From assembly GCA_002083395.1 (NCBI GenBank), contig LWDH01000044.1, positions 1-30,248 on the forward strand: a stretch of DNA of 30,248 nucleotides, read 5' to 3'. The first letter of the stretch is position 1. Every line of letters starts with the position of its first letter. Source of the stretch: Proteobacteria bacterium SG_bin4. GTDB taxonomy: Bacteria; Pseudomonadota; Gammaproteobacteria; Burkholderiales; Nitrosomonadaceae. Shown in pieces: positions 8,196 through 15,731 of this stretch. The notes below the pieces were generated by a model. It had not been told where the DNA came from and made no database searches. It saw only the letters and a list, made by a program, of their open reading frames with translations. Made by a program: the position numbers and the translations under genes.

Positions 8196-9239
8196 ATGCG
8201 CATCAAACTCGAGCAGCTAACGCAGACTCTTAAGAATCAATCCACATCGCTCTATACGTTTTCCGGTAATGAACCGCTGCTGATCCAGGAAGCCACGGAT
8301 CAAGTCCGCACCTTTGCGCGCGCGCATGGCTATACCGAGCGCGAACTTTTTACCGTTGATCAGCACTTCAATTGGTCCGATCTCCTGAGTGCGTGCAATA
8401 ACCGCTCACTATTTGGCGACCGGAAATTTATCGACATCCGTATCCCATCCGGAAAACCTGGCAAAGAAGGCAGTAAAGCTATTGAAGCTTATTGCAAAGC
8501 GTTGCCGCCAGACACCATAGCACTGTTTACGCTGCCACGAATCGATAAACAAGGCCAAGCGAGCAAGTGGTTTAAAACGCTCGAATCCACCGGTATATTC
8601 GTCCCTCTTTACTCAATTGATCGTGACCAGCTACCAGAATGGCTCAGTCAACGCCTCGCCAGACAACACCAAAAAACCACCCCGGCAACGCTGCAGTTTC
8701 TTGCTGACCGATTAGAAGGAAATCTGCTGGCGGCCCATCAGGAAATGCAGAAGCTCACTTTACTTTACCCGAACGGCGATCTGTCATTTGAACAGGTGAA
8801 GGATGTCGTGCTGAATGTTGCACGGTACGATGTCTACCGATTAGCAGATGCTTTGATATCCGGCGATAGCATCCGTTACCATCGCATCCTATCAGGATTG
8901 CAAGAAGAAGGAACCGCCCCATTGCTAATTCTCGCCACCTTAACTGAGCAAATCCGTCAGCTCATCACTATACGCAAAGGACTGAACAGCGGCCAATCTC
9001 CAGATCAACTATTGCTGAAAGCCAGAATTTGGGGTGAGCGCCAGAAAATCTTCTTAACCGCTGCCAAACGCACCAGTTCGCATGCCTTATTGCATAAACT
9101 ATGCCAAGCTGCGCATATTGACCGCATCATCAAGGGCGTCGCCCAAGGTGATATCTGGGATGAATTATTACAATTAGGTTTACCTTTTATTGACCGTAGC
9201 AATTTAATGGTAGAAAGTAGACAGCACCCCAAAGAATGA
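8196..9239 (+). CDS. holA: DNA polymerase III delta subunit
   Basis: The 347-residue delta subunit of the clamp loader, which opens the beta sliding clamp. Visible family features are the N-terminal MRIKLEQLTQTL, YTFSGNEPLLIQEATDQVR, the SLFGDRKFIDIR strand, the PDTIALFTLPRIDKQ segment and a helical C-terminal half (LLILATLTEQIRQL). ATG 8196 is preferred to the GTG at 8193 because GAGG lies six bases before the ATG but only three before the GTG. It is the third gene of the leuS cluster. Downstream, rplM has its own promoter. Confidence 0.95.
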   Translation: MRIKLEQLTQTLKNQSTSLYTFSGNEPLLIQEATDQVRTFARAHGYTERELFTVDQHFNWSDLLSACNNRSLFGDRKFIDIRIPSGKPGKEGSKAIEAYCKALPPDTIALFTLPRIDKQGQASKWFKTLESTGIFVPLYSIDRDQLPEWLSQRLARQHQKTTPATLQFLADRLEGNLLAAHQEMQKLTLLYPNGDLSFEQVKDVVLNVARYDVYRLADALISGDSIRYHRILSGLQEEGTAPLLILATLTEQIRQLITIRKGLNSGQSPDQLLLKARIWGERQKIFLTAAKRTSSHALLHKLCQAAHIDRIIKGVAQGDIWDELLQLGLPFIDRSNLMVESRQHPKE

Positions 9240-9258
9240 ATCAACGGCTGTCGCAAAT

Positions 9259-9287
9259 TTGACTTTTATGAATGTCTATCTTAGAAT
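9259..9287 (+). promoter_or_regulatory. Sigma-70 promoter of rplM-rpsI
   Basis: TTGACT (9259-9264) and TAGAAT (9282-9287) are separated by exactly 17 bases, a near-consensus sigma-70 promoter, 34 bases before the rplM GTG. This fits the high expression needed for ribosomal proteins. Confidence 0.75.
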
Positions 9288-9321
9288 TCCCGACTCTTTT
9301 GAATAAGCAGGGCAGGTTTTC

Positions 9322-9756
9322 GTGAAAACATTTTCAGCCAAACCACACGAGGTCAATCATGATTGGTTTGTTATTGACGCAACTGACAAAGTACTGGGCA
9401 GACTCGCATCACAAATTGCCCATCGTTTACGCGGTAAGCACAAACCGATCTATACACCGCACGTTGACACCGGTGATTATATTATTGTCATCAATGCAGA
9501 CAAATTACGTGTGACCGGAAATAAGGCCGACGATAAAATTTATTATCGCCATACCGGTTACCCCGGCGGGATTTATGCAACCAGCTTTAAGAAGATGCAT
9601 GCCCGTTTTCCGGCCAGACCGCTAGAGAAAGCGGTTAAAGGGATGTTACCGAAAGGACCGCTGGGTTATGCAATGCTAAAAAAACTTAAAGTGTATGCTG
9701 GAGGTTCGCACCCGCATGCAGCTCAGCAACCTAAACCACTCGAAGTAAGAGCTTAA
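9322..9756 (+). CDS. rplM: 50S ribosomal protein L13
   Basis: A 144-residue L13, close to the usual 142. Characteristic sequence: MKTFSAKPHEVNHDWFVIDA, the GRLASQIAHRLRGKHKP block, the YYRHTGYPGG loop and MLPKGPLGYAMLKKLKVYAG near the end. It is an early-assembly protein of the large subunit that also represses its own operon in E. coli. It starts with GTG at 9322, which is where the family alignment begins. The stop codon is one base from the rpsI start, so the two are co-transcribed and probably translationally coupled. Confidence 0.98.
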   Translation: MKTFSAKPHEVNHDWFVIDATDKVLGRLASQIAHRLRGKHKPIYTPHVDTGDYIIVINADKLRVTGNKADDKIYYRHTGYPGGIYATSFKKMHARFPARPLEKAVKGMLPKGPLGYAMLKKLKVYAGGSHPHAAQQPKPLEVRA

Positions 9757-9757
9757 T

Positions 9758-10150
9758 ATGACTACCCAATTTAATTATGGAACTGGCCGCCGCAAAAGTG
9801 CAGTGGCTCGTGTCTTCATAAAGCCCGGCAAAGGCGTGATTATCATTAATGACAAACCGATTGATGATTACTTCTCCCGCAAAACCGGACGTATGATTGT
9901 CAGACAACCGCTGGAATTAACGAATAATCTTACATCATTTGATATTAGGGTAAATATCCACGGCGGTGGTGAATCCGGTCAAGCAGGCGCAGTACGGCAT
10001 GGGATTACGCGAGCACTCATTGATTATGATGCGACTTTAAAATCTACTTTGAGCAAAGCTGGTCTGGTTACTCGGGATGCGCGGGAAGTGGAGAGAAAAA
10101 AAGTTGGTTTGCGTAAAGCGAGACGGCGTAAGCAATTCTCTAAACGATAA
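9758..10150 (+). CDS. rpsI: 30S ribosomal protein S9
   Basis: A 130-residue S9 of normal length. It shows the GTGRRKSAVARVFIKPG start, the HGGGESGQAGAVRHGITRAL centre and the basic tail KKVGLRKARRRKQFSKR, whose last residues reach into the ribosomal P site and contact tRNA. It is the second and last gene of the rplM operon and is followed at once by a strong intrinsic terminator. Confidence 0.98.
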   Translation: MTTQFNYGTGRRKSAVARVFIKPGKGVIIINDKPIDDYFSRKTGRMIVRQPLELTNNLTSFDIRVNIHGGGESGQAGAVRHGITRALIDYDATLKSTLSKAGLVTRDAREVERKKVGLRKARRRKQFSKR

Positions 10151-10172
10151 TTTTATTTGCATTTGGGTTCTT

Positions 10173-10202
10173 AAAGCCGCCTCATTAAAGGCGGCTTTTT
10201 TT
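10173..10202 (+). terminator. Intrinsic terminator of rplM-rpsI
   Basis: AAAGCCGCCT (10173-10182) pairs perfectly with AGGCGGCTTT (10189-10198) around a CATTAA loop and runs into seven consecutive T residues. This is a textbook rho-independent terminator 22 bases after the rpsI stop. Confidence 0.95.
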
Positions 10203-10246
10203 ATTGATACGTTGCAAAATGAACCTTAAAAAATACAGGAGCCATC

Positions 10247-11275
10247 ATGATTAACGTAGGCATTGTCGGGGGTACAGGCTACACAGGGGTCGAGTTGCTG
10301 CGGTTGCTGGCACTCCATCCCAAAGTAAGAATTAAGGCAATCACATCGCGTAACGAAGCGGGAATGGCGGTTTCCGAGTTATTTACCAATCTCAGAGGGC
10401 ATATCGATCTCAAATTCAGTGATCCCGCAAATGCGAAGCTGAATAAATGCGACTTGGTATTTTTTGCCACACCCAATGGAATTGCAATGCAGCAAGCGGA
10501 ATCCTTGCTTAAATCGGGTGTTAAAATTATTGATCTTGCAGCGGATTTCCGGATCAAAAATGTCTCCGAATGGGAAAAATGGTACGGTATGCAACATGCT
10601 TGCCCAGCCCTCGTGGCTGAGGCAGTTTACGGACTTCCAGAAATTAACCGAGAGCAAATTAAAAATGCCCGGTTAATCGCCAATCCAGGTTGTTATCCCA
10701 CCGCAGTGCAACTCGGTTTCTTACCGCTCATTGAGGCAAAAGCAATTGACACTGATCACCTGATCGCTGATGTCAAATCGGGTGTATCCGGCGCCGGCAG
10801 AAAAGCAGAAGTTCATACATTACTGGCTGAAGCAGGCGATAACTTCAAAGCCTACGGCGTGCCCGGTCATCGACATCTCCCTGAAATTAAACAAGGACTG
10901 TCGAACGTCGTTAAACACTCGGTAGGTTTGACTTTTGTTCCGCACCTCGTACCGATGATACGCGGAATCCATGCAACACTTTACGCCCGACTTACCAAAA
11001 AAGTTGATTTGCAAGCCCTCTACGAACAGCGTTATCAGAATGAGACCTTTGTCGATGTATTACCGACGGGAAAACACCCTGAAACCCGGTCCGTCAGAGG
11101 TTCGAATCTTTGCCGTATCGCGGTACACCAGCCACAAAATGGCGACACTGCCGTGATTTTGTCAGTCACTGATAATCTCGTCAAAGGCGCAGCAGGACAA
11201 GCAATACAAAATATGAATATCATGTTTAATCTGCCGGAATCGCTCGGTATTCAGCAGATTCCTTTACTGCCGTAA
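10247..11275 (+). CDS. argC: N-acetyl-gamma-glutamyl-phosphate reductase
   Basis: Third step of arginine synthesis: NADPH-dependent reduction of N-acetylglutamyl phosphate to its semialdehyde in the cytoplasm. It is 342 residues, a normal type 1 length. The NADP site is GIVGGTGYTGVELLRLL (5-21). The catalytic Cys is in NPGCYPT (Cys149), and the later GVPGHRHLPEI motif carries the active-site His. It has a good AGGAG ribosome site about six bases before the ATG. Placement after rpsI is common in betaproteobacteria, but the terminator between them makes it a separate transcript. Confidence 0.97.
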   Translation: MINVGIVGGTGYTGVELLRLLALHPKVRIKAITSRNEAGMAVSELFTNLRGHIDLKFSDPANAKLNKCDLVFFATPNGIAMQQAESLLKSGVKIIDLAADFRIKNVSEWEKWYGMQHACPALVAEAVYGLPEINREQIKNARLIANPGCYPTAVQLGFLPLIEAKAIDTDHLIADVKSGVSGAGRKAEVHTLLAEAGDNFKAYGVPGHRHLPEIKQGLSNVVKHSVGLTFVPHLVPMIRGIHATLYARLTKKVDLQALYEQRYQNETFVDVLPTGKHPETRSVRGSNLCRIAVHQPQNGDTAVILSVTDNLVKGAAGQAIQNMNIMFNLPESLGIQQIPLLP

Positions 11276-11328
11276 CTTTGCAGAGTTAACAAAATCTGTT
11301 TTTCTGACTTGATTGCGGTAAGATGTTC

Positions 11329-11359
11329 AGGGTATCCGGCTTGAATGGCCGGATACCCT
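11329..11359. terminator. 12-bp hairpin after argC
   Basis: AGGGTATCCGGC (11329-11340) pairs perfectly with GCCGGATACCCT (11348-11359), with a 7-base loop. There is no T-run on either side. It may end argC transcription or attenuate entry into the next gene, whose start lies 42 bases on. Confidence 0.5.
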
Positions 11360-11401
11360 CTATGAACAACAAAACATCAATTTATAAACCAAGCAAGTCC
11401 G

Positions 11402-12133
11402 GTGCGCACTACTTCTCCACAAAAAACAAGAATTCCTCGTGTTGTTGTCAGGCCATTTCGTACCTGGCAATTTTACCTTGCCGTAGGCATCGTCTGCAGC
11501 TCACTCATTTTTTTATTGGCCTGGGCTATGTACGAAACCGGCAAGCATTCTGAAAGCACGTTCATAGACGTCAGTGAAGAAAATTCGGGCTATTCATTCG
11601 ATCCCGGAGTTTGCCGGCAAACAAAGAAACGTCAATTGTGTACACAAATCGGTGATTTGACTCAGCAATTACAAATCGGCAATACCGCCAGTCAGGATCT
11701 TGCTGAACAAGTGAAGTCACTGGCGCAGGAAAACGATCAACTCAAAGAAAAATTAGCTTTCTTCCAACACCTTGTTGCAAATAACGCCAAAAACGGGATC
11801 TCTATTTATCAGTTCAGCTTAAAGGAAACTCAGATCCCGGGAAAATACCGTTATGCACTGACTTTGATTCAAAGTGGCGAGCGGCCGAATGATTTTAAGG
11901 GCAGCCTTAAATTTCAAGTTAAATTATCCCAAAATGGGCAGAGTAAGCTGATCCCTTTAGTCAATAAAAATTCCCATCGTAGTTTTCCTGTTGAATTCAA
12001 ATTTCTGCATCGATTGGAAGAAAGTTTTATGGTTCCCCCGGATACCAGCGTTGAAAATATACAAGTACAAGTTTTTAAAGAGGGCAACAATAGCAAAGCC
12101 ATTCTTAGCGAAACCGTACCACCGTCCTTGTGA
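11402..12133 (+). CDS. DUF6776-type membrane protein next to bactofilin
   Basis: A 243-residue protein of unknown function. It has a short cytoplasmic N-terminus with RPFR, one membrane segment (about 23-43), a predicted coiled coil (roughly 75-112, rich in Gln/Leu/Glu: QDLAEQVKSLAQENDQLKEKL) and a C-terminal beta-rich periplasmic domain (YQFSLKETQIPGKYRYALTL). This matches the single-pass family annotated DUF6776 that commonly precedes bactofilin genes in beta- and gammaproteobacteria; that assignment is from memory of the family. The start is a GTG with no clear Shine-Dalgarno. Only 12 bases separate it from the bactofilin gene, so an operon and a shared envelope or cytoskeletal role are likely. 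Confidence 0.75.
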   Translation: MRTTSPQKTRIPRVVVRPFRTWQFYLAVGIVCSSLIFLLAWAMYETGKHSESTFIDVSEENSGYSFDPGVCRQTKKRQLCTQIGDLTQQLQIGNTASQDLAEQVKSLAQENDQLKEKLAFFQHLVANNAKNGISIYQFSLKETQIPGKYRYALTLIQSGERPNDFKGSLKFQVKLSQNGQSKLIPLVNKNSHRSFPVEFKFLHRLEESFMVPPDTSVENIQVQVFKEGNNSKAILSETVPPSL

Positions 12134-12145
12134 AGGAGAAAAAAC

Positions 12146-12607
12146 ATGTTCGGCAGAAAAAGAAAAAACCAGTTACATCACCATATTGACACCTTAATTG
12201 GTGCAAATACCAAACTGACTGGAGATATCCATTTTACCGGCGGCTTGCGGATTGACGGACATATCACCGGCAATGTCATTGCCGCGGGTGGCGAACACGA
12301 TACCTTGGTACTCAGTAATGAAGGCAGTATTACCGGCAAAATCAGCGTTGCCAATGTCGTAATAAACGGTACAGTCAACGGCCCTGTTCATGCGCCAAGC
12401 TATCTGGAACTACAAGAAAGTGCCAAAGTCTATGGAGATGTTCAGTATGGTCTGCTGGAGATCCATTTGGGCGCTTCCGTTCAGGGAAAAATGATTCACC
12501 AGCATTCTCAGGAAAGCGATCATGCAAAAAATGCGGATAAAATGATACCATTAATCCCTGCTGCAACCGATCAGCAGCAAACTCCCGCAGAAACAGTTGC
12601 AAAATAA
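12146..12607 (+). CDS. Bactofilin family cytoskeletal protein
   Basis: A 153-residue bactofilin (formerly DUF583). The core of about residues 15-115 is a run of short beta strands with periodic glycines and hydrophobics (LTGDIHFTGGLRIDGHITGN, LSNEGSITGKISVANVVING) expected for the right-handed beta-helix that polymerises without nucleotide. The N-terminus is short and basic (MFGRKRKN) and the tail disordered. Bactofilins scaffold cell-wall enzymes and stalk, cell-shape or polar structures. A strong AAGGAG ribosome site precedes the ATG. A peptidoglycan hydrolase of the M23 class, a common bactofilin partner, lies 2 kb downstream on the other strand. Confidence 0.93.
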   Translation: MFGRKRKNQLHHHIDTLIGANTKLTGDIHFTGGLRIDGHITGNVIAAGGEHDTLVLSNEGSITGKISVANVVINGTVNGPVHAPSYLELQESAKVYGDVQYGLLEIHLGASVQGKMIHQHSQESDHAKNADKMIPLIPAATDQQQTPAETVAK

Positions 12608-12661
12608 CACTCGCTTTGAGCTAAGTCAGCAATAATTTCATCTACAGGACTGTAAGCGTAT

Positions 12662-13006
12662 ATGAATACACAAACCAATGCACCGCTTAATTTTACCGAA
12701 AACGCGGCTATCAAAGTCAAACAGCTCATCGAGGAAGAAGGTAACAATAATCTTAACCTCAGGGTTTTTGTCAGTGGTGGCGGTTGCTCGGGATTTCAAT
12801 ACGGTTTTACTTTCGACGAACAAATCAATGAAGACGATACCGTGATGGAAAAAAACGGTGTCAAATTGCTGGTAGACCCTATGAGCTTTCAGTATTTGAT
12901 CGGCGCTGAAATTGATTATCAAGAGAATTTGCAGGGCGCACAGTTCATTATCAAGAACCCTGGCGCTACCAGTACTTGCGGATGCGGGTCGTCATTCTCC
13001 GTGTAA
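12662..13006 (+). CDS. erpA: Iron-sulfur cluster insertion protein ErpA
   Basis: A 114-residue A-type carrier that passes Fe-S clusters to target enzymes, in E. coli including those of isoprenoid synthesis. The three cluster-binding cysteines are Cys42 in GGGCSGFQYGF and Cys106/Cys108 in TCGCGSSFSV. FTFDEQINEDDTVMEKNGVKLLVDP is typical of ErpA among the A-type carriers. The ATG is at 12662, 54 bases after the bactofilin. Placement beside anmK and tyrS is common in betaproteobacteria. It is convergent with anmK. Confidence 0.96.
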   Translation: MNTQTNAPLNFTENAAIKVKQLIEEEGNNNLNLRVFVSGGGCSGFQYGFTFDEQINEDDTVMEKNGVKLLVDPMSFQYLIGAEIDYQENLQGAQFIIKNPGATSTCGCGSSFSV

Positions 13007-13011
13007 CACAA

Positions 13012-13040
13012 GCCTGATTGGGATCACCCGGGATTCAGGC
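13012..13040. terminator. Shared hairpin between erpA and anmK
   Basis: GCCTGA (13012-13017) pairs with TCAGGC (13035-13040), with a further GGG/CCC pairing inside. It sits in the 28-base convergent gap and overlaps the anmK stop codon, so it probably terminates transcription from both sides. There is no clear U-tract. Confidence 0.55.
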
Positions 13041-14135
13041 AGGATAAATCGCACCCAGAATTCTATCGCCTTTTGCACCGGTCACCGATGCCAGATTCCC
13101 GGTCTCCCGTAGCAGGGTTCGCTGCGCCAACCACGCAAATGCAAAAGCTTCAACCCAATCAGCAGCGACACCAAGTAAATCGGTCTTTCCGACCTTTCTT
13201 CCAGGCAGCTGATCGGTCAAACCTTTCATCAACGCTGCATTGTGAGCGCCGCCGCCACATACATAGATTTCTTCCGTATCCGGGCAATTGTCAATAACCG
13301 CCGCAACTATCGAATGAGCAGTCAATTGCAGCAGTGTCGCCTGCACGTCTACCGGTGGTTCACTCCCCGAAATTTTCTGTTGCAGCCATTCAAGATTGAA
13401 CCAATCCCTGCCGGTGCTTTTGGGCGGATTACGTTCAAAGTAAGGATCTGCCAGTAAAGTATCCAACAAAGCTGGAATCACATGTCCACTAGCCGCCCAG
13501 CGCCCATTGCCATCATAATGTTTCCCGGTATACTGCAAGCACCACGCATCCATTAGCAAATTTCCTGGCCCGCTATCGAAACCTATCACCGGCAATCTGG
13601 AATGCAGCCGGGTAATATTAGCAATGCCGCCGATATTGACGATCACGCGAGGACTACTAGCATGCATGAACACAGCCTGATGAAAAGCGGGAACCAATGG
13701 CGCTCCCTGACCGCCGGCAGCAATATCTCGGCTGCGAAAATCGGAAACCACAGAAATTCCGGTCAACTCGGCTAGTAACGCAGAATTAACCAGTTGTATC
13801 GTATAGCCTCTGGTTTTTTCCGGACAATGACGGACCGTCTGTCCATGACATCCAATAGCCGCTATCTGTTTTGAATTGATTCCGACGCCTTTTAGTAAAC
13901 CTGTAACCGCCTGCGCATAACAATGCGATAACTGATTACCAAGAATCGCCGCGCGATGCAGCTCATCATTTCCAGATTGATGGAGCGCCAGCAATTGCTC
14001 TTTCAGTGCATTATCATAAGGCTGAAAGTAGGTTTGCAACAGTGCCGAGGAGTTACCCTTAAAATCCGCTAAAACAGCATCCACGCCGTCTAGGCTGGTA
14101 CCTGACATGATGCCGATGTAAAAAGTGGATTCCAA
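13035..14135 (-). CDS. anmK: Anhydro-N-acetylmuramic acid kinase
   Basis: A 366-residue cytoplasmic kinase of cell-wall recycling that hydrolyses and phosphorylates 1,6-anhydro-MurNAc to MurNAc-6-phosphate. The family signature IGIMSGTSLDGVD is at 8-19. Further motifs are GCHGQTVRHCPE, VSDFRSRDIAAGGQGAPLVPAFH, VNIGGIANIT, GFDSGPGN and EIYVCGGGAHN. The start codon appears to be TTG at 14135: it places the N-terminus where homologues begin, and the next in-frame ATG would cut into the signature motif. It lies downstream of the M23 endopeptidase on the same strand, a joint peptidoglycan context. Confidence 0.96.
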   Translation of the reverse strand: MESTFYIGIMSGTSLDGVDAVLADFKGNSSALLQTYFQPYDNALKEQLLALHQSGNDELHRAAILGNQLSHCYAQAVTGLLKGVGINSKQIAAIGCHGQTVRHCPEKTRGYTIQLVNSALLAELTGISVVSDFRSRDIAAGGQGAPLVPAFHQAVFMHASSPRVIVNIGGIANITRLHSRLPVIGFDSGPGNLLMDAWCLQYTGKHYDGNGRWAASGHVIPALLDTLLADPYFERNPPKSTGRDWFNLEWLQQKISGSEPPVDVQATLLQLTAHSIVAAVIDNCPDTEEIYVCGGGAHNAALMKGLTDQLPGRKVGKTDLLGVAADWVEAFAFAWLAQRTLLRETGNLASVTGAKGDRILGAIYPA

Positions 14136-14165
14136 CTAACTTAATGTTTGAGGAATAACAGAGTC

Positions 14166-14217
14166 CGGCAATCCTTCATAAGGTTATTGCCGATTCTGGC
14201 GATGAGAAACATCGCCA
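14166..14217 (-). terminator. Two tandem hairpins after the M23 gene
   Basis: Hairpin one: CGGCAAT (14166-14172) with ATTGCCG (14186-14192) plus an inner CCTT/AAGG pairing. Hairpin two: TGGCGATG (14197-14204) with CATCGCCA (14210-14217), loop AGAAA. Both lie in the gap between the M23 stop and the anmK start. Neither has a U-tract, so they may be a weak terminator, an mRNA stabiliser or a pause before anmK. Confidence 0.45.
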
Positions 14218-14238
14218 ACTCGTCAGATTTCCGATTGA

Positions 14239-15576
14239 TTATTCGATTGCAGCCAGCTGGATGCTGCGCATGATATTGAGGCGTGCAACCAACGTTTGCG
14301 CTTCTTTCTGGAAATTGTTCAAATCCCGTTTGGCAATCGGCGGCGCTGTAGGCAGCATCACTTTCGTCGGATCCCGCTGCACGCCATCGACACGTAGTTC
14401 ATAATGCAGATGCGGGCCGGTTGCCATACCGGTAGAACCAACATATCCAATCACATCCCCCTGATTGACTCTCTTACCCTTTGATAATCCTGACGCAAAG
14501 CGGGATAAATGACCATACGCTGTTTCGTATTTCCCGTTATGTTTCAACACCACCAGATTACCATAACCGCGTTGCGATCCGGAGAAAGCGACAATGCCGC
14601 TTGCCGTGGCTTTTACTGGCGTTCCTGTCGGTGCGGCATAGTCGATACCGCGATGAGCACGCCATTCTCTCAGGATCGGGTGAAATCGGGCATTAGTGAA
14701 ACCGGAACTCACACGCGTGAAAGCAAGCGGTGACAACAGAAAGGCTTTGCGCAGACTGTCGCCTTCAGGTGTGTAATATCCATCCGCGCCATTCGACGAT
14801 TTAAAATAAACTGCCTGATGGGATTTTCCCTTGTTAACGAACTCAACGGCTAATACCTGACCGGTTTTTGCCCGTCGACCATTATTTGAGAATGTTTCAT
14901 AGACAACGGTAAAGCGATCACCTTGGCGTAAATCGCGATAAAAATCGATTTCCGATGCAAAAATTTCAGTCAACTGCATCGCGATATTGTTTGGAATACC
15001 AGCATTATCGGTGGCTGCAAACAGCGAGCTGGTGATTACACCGGACTTCATATGAATTTGACTATCGAGCTCGATAGATTGCTCGGTCATCTTAAACTCA
15101 TCGTCCGTTTTTTCCATCAGAAACAGCTCTTCGTTACCGAAAAAATAACGCAGCGATAATAATTCGCCCTCAGCGGTTGTCTGAGCATAGATGGTTTTTC
15201 CTGGCTTCAGTTGGCGCATGGCGCGGCTGCCGCGTGCCGCTTGGAGGAAATCGATGGAATCCTGGCTGCTGACATCCAAGCGATTAAGTATGCTTGCAAT
15301 CGTATCGCCACGACGAATACTTTCCTGGCGCCAAAAGGTTTGATTAGCTTGTGCTTCGGCCAACACATCCGGTATCGACAAATCAAGATCAAGCACTACT
15401 TCTTCTACTTGAACACTACCGAATGAAGGAGAGTTAGGTGCAATTCCGAAAGCCGTTACTATGCCGAAGAGCGGGATGCTGGATAAAGCCACCAGCCAGC
15501 GAATTGATTTTTTTGTTAGTTTTGATGATTTTTGAGCTAGAATCCTTTGTTTACTGCTAATAGACGTATATAGCAT
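14239..15576 (-). CDS. M23 family murein endopeptidase (MepM-like)
   Basis: A 445-residue envelope protein expected to cut peptidoglycan cross-links. After a basic N-terminus there is one membrane segment (about 27-45), then a LysM/OapA-like region (RRGDTIASILNRLDVSS, LKPGKTIYAQ) and a Csd3-like middle domain. The LytM catalytic domain follows, with zinc ligands His308 and Asp312 in HRGIDYAAP and the HLH of GPHLHYE (389-391). All expected metal ligands are present, so it should be active. GGAGG lies 10 bases before the ATG. It diverges from tyrS and precedes anmK. Confidence 0.93.
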   Translation of the reverse strand: MLYTSISSKQRILAQKSSKLTKKSIRWLVALSSIPLFGIVTAFGIAPNSPSFGSVQVEEVVLDLDLSIPDVLAEAQANQTFWRQESIRRGDTIASILNRLDVSSQDSIDFLQAARGSRAMRQLKPGKTIYAQTTAEGELLSLRYFFGNEELFLMEKTDDEFKMTEQSIELDSQIHMKSGVITSSLFAATDNAGIPNNIAMQLTEIFASEIDFYRDLRQGDRFTVVYETFSNNGRRAKTGQVLAVEFVNKGKSHQAVYFKSSNGADGYYTPEGDSLRKAFLLSPLAFTRVSSGFTNARFHPILREWRAHRGIDYAAPTGTPVKATASGIVAFSGSQRGYGNLVVLKHNGKYETAYGHLSRFASGLSKGKRVNQGDVIGYVGSTGMATGPHLHYELRVDGVQRDPTKVMLPTAPPIAKRDLNNFQKEAQTLVARLNIMRSIQLAAIE

Positions 15577-15731
15577 CTATGAAGTACCTCCAGTCGTTTG
15601 TATCATTTTTGCAAACAGGCGCGAGTCTAACATGAAAATAGTAAATTTGTACTAGAAAACTACTAAAAAAGTACTAGAAATTTAACTCGCATTATCAGAT
15701 TGTCAATATAAATCATTAAGTTAATATTATC
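15577..15731. promoter_or_regulatory. Divergent M23/tyrS control region with phased repeats
   Basis: This AT-rich 155-base gap carries both promoters. Three direct repeats, TACTAGAAA (15650), TACTAAAAA (15661) and TACTAGAAA (15672), are spaced by exactly 11 bases, close to one DNA turn. A possible tyrS promoter is TTGTCA (15700-15705), 16 bases, TAATAT (15722-15727). Its start point would fall on the GTG, implying a nearly leaderless message or a different promoter. Confidence 0.5.

Noticed and set aside
15700..15727. A firm call of leaderless tyrS mRNA
   Set aside because: The -10 candidate is in a generally AT-rich gap where such matches are common; the start point cannot be set without mapping.
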